Shown here piece by piece: positions 35,605-46,400 of a DNA stretch of 64,000 nucleotides; the stretch's first letter is position 1; each line of letters begins with the position of its first letter. Origin of the DNA: Latrodectus hesperus. Its lineage: Eukaryota; Arthropoda; Arachnida; Araneae; Theridiidae. The position numbers and the translations under genes were made by a program. The notes beneath the pieces were generated by a model. The model worked only from the letters and a program-made list of their open reading frames with translations. It was not told where the DNA came from and searched no databases. The DNA is taken from positions 77,429,063-77,493,062 of the forward strand of contig CM075851.1 in assembly GCA_037975125.1 (NCBI GenBank), in the 5' to 3' direction.

Positions 35605-37798
35605 TAATCAATTACTTTTAGCTACACACTTATGATAAGAGATGTTAAAGTTCAAAAGAAAATTGGCACGATAAGACTTTAATATATACTTTATTATATT
35701 ATTTATATTATTTCCTATTATATTATTAAGTAATCAAATTACACTGTTTAAATTTTTTTCGCTTACATATGAAAGTTTAATCAATTTTTTCACTCCTAAC
35801 TCAACAAACTTTAACTTGCCTATCAAAACTTGGATACATTATTAAAGATTATTTTAGATGATTTTGTAGCACAAATCAGTATGAAAAAACTTACTAATCA
35901 AACATTTTGAAAATTGTTTATTCAAAAAAAATATTTTAAATTAAAAAAGATTTTTAATAAATATACGAAAATAAGGTAAGTAAAAACAAATTCAAATTTA
36001 ACATTCTATTTTAAAAAGGTTAAAATACAATTATCTAACTGACCAGGTCCATTCTTTTGTAATTGAGAAAATTCGATACAATCTTACAAAAGATTTTAAA
36101 AGTCTCTGATGAATTTAAAAAATAAAAATTAATTTTACAGTTCTGCTAAAAATAGTTTTCTGTTAATGTGGCAAATAAGCAAAGAAAAATTTAATTTGAA
36201 ACATACGTGCAGACACAAATGCACACATATATATGTGTGTCTATTTTATTAGCATCAGTTCAAAAATTTTCCTTTGAAACATCCTAGCTTTCGTGAAAAA
36301 TACAATATTCTGGAAAATTTTGCATATTATAATTCTCTATGGTGAGCAATTTCATTTTCAAAATGATATAAATATTAAAATTTAAAAAATGTATTAAAGC
36401 AAGTATTATAGCAAAAGGATATATTATAGATGTGCATAGATATTACTTCATGTTTATATAATGACATTTTACACAAACGCTTTGTGCCTATATAGAAAAA
36501 TGAGGATACATATTATTTGCAATTTTATCCAGTAGGATTTAAGTCAAAAATATTGCATAAAATATGAGAAACTAATTAGTTTCTAAATGTAAAAAGATAT
36601 TTATTTTATTTGATTTCTTATCAAATGAATGGGGAATTACTATAAAATTTATATTTATTTAAATTCGTTATGTAGTAAGTGAATCTTTATAAACTTATAT
36701 TTGGATATAAATGTTTCAAAATTTTTATCTTATGTGTGACACTGCTTCAAAATGCTTAAATTTTTTTTATAATTTAATGATAGGTATTTAAAGTGATAAG
36801 TTAAATATTTTCAAAGCTAAATTTTTATTAAAAATTAAATTTATCTTTAAATACTTTTTAGAGTGAAAACAATTTCAGTAAAATTCCTCTATTTAGACTT
36901 ATTTCTTACAAGCTGAGTACAAAATATATGTGACCATTTCACAAAAACATATACGAAAATCTTTTTTGCAAATTACAATTATATTATTTGAAGGCTTAAT
37001 AACATAAATTTCAGTTTTGATGCATTTTACAGCAGTAAAAATCATTCACTGTAAAATCACATAATGTAATACATTACATATGATATTCTACATCATTTTT
37101 AATATTAGACATTACAAACATTTTAGATTATAATATGAATTCATCAATATATTTTAATTTTATGTAATTTTATTTTAAAGTTATTTTTCAAAATTTAAAT
37201 GTAAGTTTTAAATAAGTTTTGTTATGTCTACAGTTGCATTTTAGTACAAACAAATCTAGTAATCAATTCTAGTGTCTTAAAACAATGTTTGCGAACCGAT
37301 ATGACATGACATATGTTTTATCTTGTGCATCGCATATATTTAATGTAGTTTTGCGAATTACATTAAATTTTAAAACTTAACTTTCCTATCAATATTTCTT
37401 GCAAATTAAGCATAAGAATATTTTTTAAGAGTTGCGTTTAATATTAACATTTTGTAAATTAAAAAAAGGTGTAAGAGACGAATTGATTCCTTGAAATGGA
37501 AATAAATATTACGGCTAGGCTATAATTTATCTTGAACTTAATTATATTCAAAGTAATTTTGCTTACTAGCAAAATTTCTGAAGAATTTTCATCGTGTAGA
37601 TAGCTAAAATATTCACTATACACAAAAGAAATTTTTATCTTGTTTATTCCAACAATTATTATATAGGTAAAACAAGAATATGTTCAGAAAAGGTTTAAAA
37701 GAAAAATATTTTCTTACATTTCAAAAATTCCCCAATGCATCTTATAAATATATTTGGTAGAAGGTAGCAATTAATCACGATAATTTATTTATTTTTGT
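35605..37798. other. AT-rich intergenic sequence
   Basis: No gene, RNA or element is visible. Confidence 0.5.
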
Positions 37799-37811
37799 TA
37801 ATTGTTGTAAT

Positions 37812-39252
37812 TGTTGTTGTTGTTACATATGGCCAAAAGGAATCCAATCCATCAACATCTGGCCACTCGCAAACAAACACAAATACACATATATATGTGA
37901 CAAAAATTATAAAAATTCTAAAATCTAAAAATCAAAGTTTAAAAAGCTAGAGGGGGAAGTATGAAAGTGTTCAGGACATGCGATCCCTGGCAATCCAATA
38001 AAGCTTGCAAACATCACCGCTATGTTGAAATGCAGTGTCAAGTCCCTGACAGATGAGGAGGTGGTCTCTATTCATATTGTCTGTCTTGCAGATAAGGCAA
38101 AGACTACTAGTCAAGATGCCGATTTTCTTCAGGTGTTCTAGACAGTCGTGGCCAGTGTTCAATCGAAAATTGGCCACAGCCTCTTTACGTGGTCTGTGAC
38201 TGAATTTTTTCCAGTCATTTTTAATATTTTCCCATTGTTTGTCTCCTGCATTTATTGGACAGATCCTTCTCATAGTTCAGCATGATCCGCTCTCGCATAC
38301 ATCTCTTAAAGGAATCCATTGGAACAGCATTCTCCTCATTAGATGATTTAGTACCTTTTTTGGCTAATAAGTCTGCTCTTTCGTTACCATCAATGTCCAC
38401 ATGTGATGGTATCCACTGAAACTCTATCATTTTGTCGTTCGAATTGAGCTCCCGTATAATTTGTTTTATTTTACTGACAAGGGAAGATTCCGTGAGTTGC
38501 TGGAGTGCAATTGATTCTATAGCTGATATTAAGTCGGCAAGTATGACAGCCTTTTCAAAAGATTCCATGTTGGATTGCAGATTGGTCACCGCCAAGAGGA
38601 TTGCGTGGACTTCGGCATCAAAATTAGTTAGATGTTTACCAACTGGAGCATGCTGCGAGAACAATCTGCTATAAACACCAGCACCCGTAGCATTATTTAT
38701 CCTAGAACCATCAGTATAAATTCGGATCCATTCTGGCTCGGGGTAATTATTGTCCAACAATGACAAGGTATTCATTTTTAGAAAAGCATTTAATATGTTT
38801 TTTTTTCCTATTTCCATCTGTTTTTGAATTATATGGTATTTTCATAAAATTCAATGGGTTAACCAGTATATTAGTTTTTTCAACAGGAACATTTAGATTT
38901 AGGTCATTCAATATCTCTTCACAACACTCGATTGGAGAGATCTGAGTTTTAAGAACACTCGCCTGCAAGTTATTCATCCAGTTAGCTCGCTGAGATGCTC
39001 TCATCCTAACGAAAGTATTAACCGCTTGTTTCTTTATCTCAACACCAATGGGAAGATTTGATGTATAGGCTTGGAGAGCCACTATCGGAGTTGTCTTGAC
39101 AGCTCCCGTGATTATTCGAAGGGCTTTATTCTGAATTCTCTCCAAGATATCCAAATTAGATTGTGAGGCCGAAATCAGTACCTCACTACCATATTTAAGT
39201 ACTGGTTTTATATACGTGTTATATGTAATGTTTAAAGTATCTTGGGTGCAGC
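37812..39252 (-). mobile_element. 5'-truncated LINE copy 2 with 13-bp target duplication
   Basis: A 1.44-kb minus-strand body is flanked by TAATTGTTGTAAT at 37799-37811 and 39253-39265. On the minus strand it enters within reverse-transcriptase-thumb coding sequence, runs through RNase H and the zinc knuckle, and ends with a 3' UTR and an (AAC)n-type tail. The duplication itself resembles the tail (TTG/AAC-rich), so its inner edge is uncertain by a few bases. Coding end and 3' UTR match copy 1 at 31975-32397. Confidence 0.9.
37971..39252 (-). pseudogene. LINE ORF2 remnant: RT end, RNase H, zinc knuckle
   Basis: Read on the minus strand from 39252: an RT-thumb block (YIKPVLKYGSEVLISAS, ERIQNKALRIITGAVKTTP, then VALQAY), then an RNase H domain with all four acids visible: Asp in IYTDGSR, Glu in DAEVHAI, Asp in VILADLISAI and Asp in GNERADLLAKK, with QWIPSHV before the last. 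The C-terminal FRLNTGHDCLEHL and knuckle CLICKTDNMNRDHLLIC follow, to the stop at 37971-37973. RNase H in a LINE removes RNA from the cDNA hybrid and is typical of the I/R1 group. Two frameshifts break it: one near 38805 at a run of about 11 A on the minus strand, and one near 38240. No start is present because of the 5' truncation. Confidence 0.9.
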
Positions 39253-39265
39253 TAATTGTTGTAAT

Positions 39266-40466
39266 AACTTTTTTTACTTGCCATAAAGGTTATTTCATAC
39301 GTAAAATTTATTGTATTATTGAACTTCTTAATAACTTTTCCGCTATAAAAATAAATGCTAGACGTATGAAATGATGATTTCATTGCAAAACATAGTGATG
39401 CGCTTCCTGAAAATTTGTAAATAGTAAAACAAAAATGCTTAAGCACTTTCCACTGTTGTATGTCTGACTTAAGGAGAAGAAATCATTTTTAGAATGTTAT
39501 ATTTTTCATAATCTATGTAATACTCTTAATAAATCCATTAAATATATTTTAAAGATAACATCAAAGCAATATAACATTCAATATACTTTACCAAACAAAC
39601 TTATAAGACTTCATTGACATACTTAATTAAATAACCTCTTGATAACTCAGTAAACTCACGCACAAATTTTATTTTTGTCATATGCCTTTAATGCACAAAA
39701 AGCCATCTGACATCATTTCGTTTTAAGTAAAGAAATTCTTTGAAAAATCCACGTATTTAATCCACTCAGACATACTGTAGCAAAACACAATTTTAACACC
39801 ATGAAACAACTGAGAAGATTAAATGCATTCTAAAACGATAAGATTGCAATTGCTATAAATTTTGACATTCACTCAGGCAAGACTTCTATTCAACTAGTCC
39901 TGTTATAAGCCCAAAAAATGACGTGATAATACATAGCTGTATAATCTTCTCAGTAAGTCCAATAAGCTAATATTTCATGACTAGAAAACAAAAATAATAT
40001 GTTTTGTTGTTGTCTATCTTTGATAGAGATTGCAGGAACTTCCACTTCAAAACAAGTACTCCTTCCTACCAGTGACAAGAGAATTCATAAGATGTGACAG
40101 TACTGCTTCTTAGAATACTACAGATAATTTGTACGACCAATTAAACATTTAGATTATAGTCATATCCATTTGAATAGAGATCAAGTGTGGAGTGCTCATA
40201 GTACCAAAAGAGGAAACGCCCGCAAATCATCCGATAGTTTGAAATAACTAAATAGCTGTCTTATTCAGTTTAATGATAAACAACATTAATCAGTTGATTA
40301 AAACATAAAAGTGTTACAACCTGATAATTTTAGTTTTGGTATTATTTGGGTAAGAGGTGATACTTAATTCTGTATATAATAACAGTTTAAGATTGCGCAA
40401 AGAATAATCACTCTATTTAAAGTTTAAGAATTTCAATATCAGTACCATTTTTCTGTCATGAAAGAT
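39266..40466. other. Intergenic sequence between LINE remnants
   Basis: No gene is visible. Base composition is less extreme from about 39650 to 40250, but no frame gives a recognisable product. Confidence 0.5.
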
Positions 40467-41104
40467 ATTCTCATTTCTCATTGCACTTGAACAACTCTCC
40501 ATACGACAAAACTCCTTTGAAAGAGTCGTAATCCTTTCGGACTCTATATCTGCACTCCAAGCTCTTTCTACAAATAAAGAGGTTAAGAACCAAATAGTCC
40601 TAAATTGAAGGACTTTGCTTTTGAGAGATTCCCTAATAAAGTGTCCTTCCAGTGGATTCCCTCCCACTGGAAGGAAACGAGGAGGAAACCACATTTAGGG
40701 AAACGAGAGAGCTGATCTCGTTGCCAAGAAGGTGACCTTAATTCTGCAGAAACCCCTTGTGGAACTGAGATTCCATTCATCTAAACTTGAAATTTCTAGA
40801 ATCTCTAGGCGCTTTTGCAATGATACTGCCTTACACCTTTCGAATGGCAAGCCTTGGACTGTACTCTTCACTGCTCCACACACTATTCCTGACTTCCGTC
40901 GAGCGACTGCAGTTGCTACATTTAGAATGCTGTTTAGGTCACCACTGTCTCCGGGCCCATCTCATCCGTTTTAACATTGTGAACTCCCCTGTGTGTTATC
41001 TTTGCATGGCTGAACATGTTATGACTGTTTTCACGTTTGGACGAGTGCTCTGCGCTATCTGTTTTTTTATCGTGTTGCAAGATATTAGAGAGAATGATGT
41101 CTAA
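40467..41104 (+). pseudogene. LINE RNase H and C-terminal remnant, heavily broken
   Basis: Plus-strand frames give, in order: SFLIALEQL, VVILSDSISALQAL (third RNase H Asp, 40530-40560), QWIPSH (40650-40667), GNERADLVAKK (fourth RNase H Asp, 40699-40731), VATFRM, and then in another frame GHHCLRAHLIRFNIVNSPVC followed by the first half of a zinc knuckle (CYLC). This is the order seen at 37971-39252, but the protein differs, so it is another family or an older copy. About 30 bp between QWIPSH and GNER is extra or duplicated. Frameshifts lie near 40670 and 40935, and a stop lies near 40605. The His and last Cys of the knuckle are gone. I see no target duplication or clear tail. Confidence 0.75.
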
Positions 41105-41514
41105 TGGCCTAGTGGCCAAAAGACTATGTACTGAATAAATATGTACTGAAAATATATGGTAGTCCCTTAAGTCCCTGGTCATCTTCTTAATATTGGAATG
41201 GCTGCTGTTATTCTTTAAACATGGTGTCACGGTATAGTAAATGAAATATGTGCTAACGAATGTGACCACTCACCACGCCACCTGGTGGAAAACTGCTTTA
41301 ATTAGTTATGATACTTTTTAAATGGTATGAGATAGGATAAAACGAGTATTAGAAAGTTATACAGCTTTATCGATTTGGTACGAAAAGTAACCCCATTGAC
41401 ATGGATGTGAAAAATGTAAAATTTAGAATGAGCATTTGTATTTTCGTAATTTCATACCCTGTAACGACTTGAAATGTGAACAGAAAGAGAAAATAATATC
41501 TTTCGGTGTGAACG
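41105..41514. other. Intergenic sequence with a CTCF-core-like site
   Basis: No gene is visible. The minus strand of 41276-41288 reads CCACCAGGTGGCG, which fits the first 13 positions of the animal CTCF consensus CCASYAGRKGGCRSY. TGGCCTAGTGGCCA near 41106 is a short palindrome. Confidence 0.4.
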
Positions 41515-41590
41515 CATTGTAGCACAGTGCAATTGCTTGAGATTCCCAGTCCAAAAGAATCTGGTTCAAATCCCGAGAGTTGCATCCTTG
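41515..41590 (+). other. tRNA-like sequence with Pol III A and B box matches
   Basis: TAGCACAGTGC at 41520-41530 resembles an A box and GGTTCAAATCC at 41563-41573 fits a B box, spaced as in a tRNA gene. TCTGG-TTCAAAT-CCCGA forms a T-arm with one mismatch, and AGATTC/GAATCT could pair between the boxes. No 7-bp acceptor stem or regular anticodon loop can be drawn, so it is not a working tRNA. A decayed tRNA or the head of a tRNA-derived SINE are both possible. Confidence 0.4.
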
Positions 41591-41752
41591 TACTGATCTC
41601 AGCATCAAATTAACGCAACTTGCACTTAATATGTGAACTTGTTGTGGTATGCAAATACGTAAGAAGTGTCCCACTTGTTCACTTGAGCTCACTAGTTTAA
41701 AAGAGACATCTTGTTGGTTACAACTATGTTGAAGATCATGGCCATGGTGTGA

Positions 41753-42795
41753 TTTTCCAATGGTGAGATTTGCGAGATTGTTTTACTGTATAGTAAAAGT
41801 GGACGCAAAGCCCGATCAACAATATGGTTATACCATGAACATTTCTCTGCAGACCCGCATTCTTCTTATCAAACTATACAATATGTTGTAAAACATCTAA
41901 AGGAGACATGATGCGTGACTATTCTAGCGTGATCTGGCAGATAATCTTGGATGGGAAGTCCCACCAGGTACTAGCATACGCCCTCGCATACCCAAAATGC
42001 AGTACAAGACAAATCAGTGAACACTGTGGTTTCTCAAAAAATAGGATTCGGAAAACCATAGAAAAATTACGAGCTTATTCTTAACGACCAATACCTCAGT
42101 AAGTTTTCAGCACGAGGATGTCGAGTGACACTATTCATTCATAACTTTGTTAAGAATCACATACAGGTCTAGTAAACATTGTTGGCAGATATAGTCTCAA
42201 CGAACGAAGCATACATTTCACGGAATGTCAGGTAAAATAGGCAACACACCCATTATTGGATACTGGAAAATCCTAAATGTTTTACAGATATTCGCCATCA
42301 AGTACGATTTAGTATTGGTGTGCAATTTACAGTTACAAGCTGATCAGTCCAATATTTTATGATGATACCTTAACAGCTGCAGTGTATTTAAAACTTCTGG
42401 AGAACGCAATGCACAATTTTGTGGAGAACTTCTGGAGAACGCATCTTTAATCTTACAAATGTATTGTTTAAACATGACAATTACCCACCCACAAAACATC
42501 GACTGTGAAGCAGTACCTCTTCACAGAATTACAATAAGAGCCAAATAATTGGGTATGGCGGTTTCAAAGAATGTCCTCTACATTTGCTTGACTCCACTGC
42601 ATTTTTTCTGTGGATGTACCTAAAATGACAAGTATATGCGAACCCTCCACAAACATTTCAGGAGCTTAAACGACGCATTATGGACACTTATGCCAATGTG
42701 TCACCCTCTATGCTCCGATGACTGCAGTGGTAAATTCAAATAAGAATCCAAATGAGCATTCCAGATGCCAGTATGGAGTTTGAATATTTAAATAA
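41753..42795 (+). pseudogene. Eroded DUF4817-type transposase
   Basis: 41753-41908 encodes a helix-turn-helix block reading SNGEICEIVLLYSKSGRKA then WLYHEHF, the N-terminal domain that I know as DUF4817 from arthropod transposases, ending at TGA 41909-41911. Further on come THYWILENPKCF (family THYWAEENPH), FKHDNYPPTKH (second catalytic Asp), RWIGYGG, FFLWMY (family FFLWG) and a C-terminal RIQMSIPDASMEFEYL near 42740-42790. The first catalytic position reads Asn in STNEAYIS where Asp is expected. Many stops and shifts are present, and a 35-bp partial tandem duplication lies at 42392-42443. No inverted repeats were found, so element ends are unknown. It is the most decayed DNA transposon here along with 51188-52445. 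Confidence 0.72.
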
Positions 42796-43334
42796 AGGTA
42801 TATTGTTATAAATATTTTTTTTTCATTTTTCTTTGATCGCTTCTTATCTTTGCAGAGTAGGGAATTACAAAAACACAAATGCACGTTCAACCGTCCTATT
42901 TTTCGCATCTATGTCAATGAGCAGTCCTTTTGTATTAAATCAATAATGTTCTATATCCTTGTAATTCACTTTTTCCCCTTATCTCGTAATTCTACAGATA
43001 AAAAAGCTAATTCCGCAGTTTTGCACCAAGTAAACCTGTGAGCAGTTTCCTTCGATACCGCTTACTCAATTTATTATATTTAGATACCATGTTTTTAAAA
43101 ATAGCAACAGCCGTTCTGAAAAATTCTTTAATTTCCAAACTTTGTTTTAAACTTTCTTACTAAGAAAATATTCTTATTTCAAAATGAAAAACATAATTGT
43201 TAATCAAAACACGAATTGATGTCTTAACTAACAATTATTATCTTAATACTATAAGTGCACATAATAGAATTTTATTCTTATTACGCTTAAAACGCTTAAA
43301 ATATTTTGCACAAAAATTGCAAAGTTTTAACACT
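42796..43334. other. AT-rich intergenic sequence
   Basis: No gene is visible. Confidence 0.45.
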
Positions 43335-43434
43335 GCATTTAGCATTAGCTTTTGAATGAAAATAGCATTTAGCTTTGGCTTTTGAATTAACATTGTATTA
43401 AGCATTAGCTTTTGAGCTACCATTGCATTTCATT
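43335..43434. repeat. 30-bp minisatellite, three and a third copies
   Basis: Units start at 43335, 43365 and 43395, with a partial fourth at 43425. Each is built on GCATTTAGCATTAGCTTTTGA plus nine variable bases. Because 30 is a multiple of three, a minus-strand frame (43238-43423) reads a repeated decapeptide of the form QKLMLNxxxx. The frame is 61 codons and I see no other sign that it is a gene. Confidence 0.9.
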
Positions 43435-46400
43435 GTATAATAATATTTATCTTGTTGTAAAATGATGCAGAAAAGTGATTTGCAAATGTCAAATAGTTAG
43501 CAAAAATTCCTTTTGCAGTTTAAAATAATATACTTTGAATGAAATACCTGCATGTTTTCTGCATTTAACGGTTAGAAATAATATATTGTGTTATTTTAGT
43601 TAAAAAATAAATATGTCTACGTTAGTTTTACAGAACTTTTGCAATATGGAAAAATCTGCAATTAATTTTGTCGTCGTTTTTGATTACAGAGAATTTTATA
43701 AAGGTTTTCGAAATAAAAACGAGACTTTAAAGAAGGATATGTATGATCTAATTTATATCAACATTTTTTATAGCTTTCATCATTATTTTCATCTTAATAT
43801 TCATTATAGAAAAACCTTGTCCATTATTTTACTAATATTGTTTTCATAACAGAGAATTTTTTAACATCAAGATGCTTATATTTATTAAGCATTCCTGGCA
43901 TGGGATCCTTTTTCAGGATAAAAACAATAAAAATTTGAAATACAATAATTTGCTATTTGTTAATAAAAGTTTTTTTATTTTATAAATAATAAAATATTTT
44001 ATTAATTTAAAGACATTTAATTTGTATATTTATAGCGGGAATAAGTCAAAAAAATTATCTCTGCTATGATAACTATAAATGTGAACGATACATTAGAAAT
44101 TTATTCATCATTTTGAAATTTCAATTTACATATTTATTTTTTTTTTTTGTTTTTTACACTAAATGAAAAACACTTTAAATGCATACCTCAATATGGTCTA
44201 GAAAATCTAATAATATGCTAATTAGCTGAAAATTACAAATAATTGAATGAAAAATTTAAGAAATCTCTTAAGACTTTAATTGAATTTTACTTTTCAAAAC
44301 TATCTTTACTGCTTAAAAGTATTTTACATAAATATTTATAAATATTTAATGTTTTGAAATACGGAGTTTAATAATTTACAGACAAATTTTAAATTAAAAC
44401 TTTTCTTGAATTGAACAATTTAATTCCATTTTAGGTGCATGTATTCCATGACAATATCTTTGTTTTGAGTTTAAAAAAAATAAGTATATCCATAAAAATA
44501 AATATTACGAATGTGATTATTATAAAAGTAAACTTAAGTGGAATTATAGGTTTTATTGTAATTAAAAAAGTTAAGAGAGAGAGATTTTGAATTTAAAATT
44601 TTACTGAAGTCATTATTCTTTAACCAAGTATAGAAACTTTTAATATTTTAAATCTTATTTATCATTCAAAATTTTTATGTTCACTAATCGAAGATATGCA
44701 CAAATTCCAATACATAAAATTATAGAAATTTTATTCATTACGGCTTAAAATTTAATTTCTAAAAGCAGTTTTAATCGTTTTGCACATTAAAAATTTTTAC
44801 TACATTAGAATACTAATAAAAATAAATATACTTAAAAAATAAATGCTAAAAGAAATTAGTTCAATGAAATTATATATATTTCTATTTTAACACACATATT
44901 AATTAAAAAATTTTTTCATATTCTTTAAGAGTAAAAAGAATCCTTTTGTGTTATTTATACTATTAGAAAAAAAGTAAGAAATATTTTAAAAAGATGAAAA
45001 TCTAAATTTTTGATTAAAAATCCCAGGTAAAATAGGAAATGTAAGGAAATATTTTAAACTTAATTTTTTTATGTTTCACATATTATTCGTCTTAACAATA
45101 TACTCGAAAGTTTCAGATACTATTTAAAAATATTTTCAAGCATGTAAAATTTCCAAATATTCGAAATTCAAAGAATTGCTCAAGTTTCTTTATTTATAAC
45201 AAGAAAAGCAAAATATTTTTATTATATTTTATTTATTACTAGCTTTTTATTATAAAATCAAGGTAAAACAATATTTGTGATGTGTGTTACATTTTACTTT
45301 TTTTGAAATTAATTTTAAAATACGATTGAAAATTTACATTTTTTCTATCTTGCTAGAAAAAATTTTAAACTTTAAATGTATTGTTTATATAAAAAATAGA
45401 ATAAACTCAATATAATGATTCAATATACATAAAAAATAGAATTTATTCAAATAAAATAAATAATTGTTAATAATTACTTATGCTACATTTCAGAAAAAGT
45501 GTAACATCTCAGCAGAGATCCTCGTGAAGAAGAAGGTATTTAAAATTTTCTAATACAAGAAAAATATTTTTTTCAAATTATTAAATATTTTGTTCTAATA
45601 GTTATAATATCATTAATCAAGAAAAATGGCAATATAGTAATGAAAATAAAAAAGATGAAAAAGCAAACTAAACAATGGATTCTTTTTTAACAAATTATCT
45701 GTCAGACTCTTTTACAATCGAAATAAATCCCTAGTTTAGGGAATAACCACCTTTCCGTTACTACTTATAGCAACGATCAATAGACATCTAGCAAGTTTAC
45801 AACCTAGTAAAAAATTTTCTTATAAGATCTCAAGAAGAAAAATGGAAAATTTGACCACGAATAGCTCTTCGGGCTCTCCATTTCATATGATTTATGACAT
45901 TTCTGTTTTTTGCAAGCATTATGTATTTCCATAGGAGATTTATTTTTTTCCATGAATATTATTTCTCTTTAAGTTTCTTGTTGAAATTTTCACAGATTTT
46001 CTTTTAAATTATAATTTACAGGATGTAATTCTAATAATCGTTTCTATTAATCACCTAATTAATACTGATTGTAGGAATTATTTCATTTCAATATTTTCAA
46101 CACAAAATATAAATGATTTAAAAGATTAAATATATAGGAATAACATGCTTTAAATTAACGACTTTGTGCAGTGAGATATTTAATGAAAGTAAATTTATTT
46201 TAACTAATTTTTGTCATGAAATATTCCAGGAGAATAAATTTATTTCAAAATTACAGTGGAATATATCCTTAATATAAAGAATCCTTGTTAATATGAAATA
46301 ATGATGAGTCTTACTCGAGCACTAGGAGAATATTATTCATAATTAACTTAGATTAGAAAGTCTTTGTACCGTGAGATATTGTGATATGTCTGTGAATATA

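Noticed and set aside
40413..40883. Minus-strand open frames of 62-93 codons
   Set aside because: They are antisense shadows of the plus-strand LINE RNase H remnant, which shows family motifs in order.
41515..41590. Functional tRNA gene
   Set aside because: The acceptor stem does not pair and the anticodon loop is irregular.
43335..43434. CRISPR-like array
   Set aside because: Units are contiguous without unique spacers and the host is eukaryotic; it is a minisatellite.
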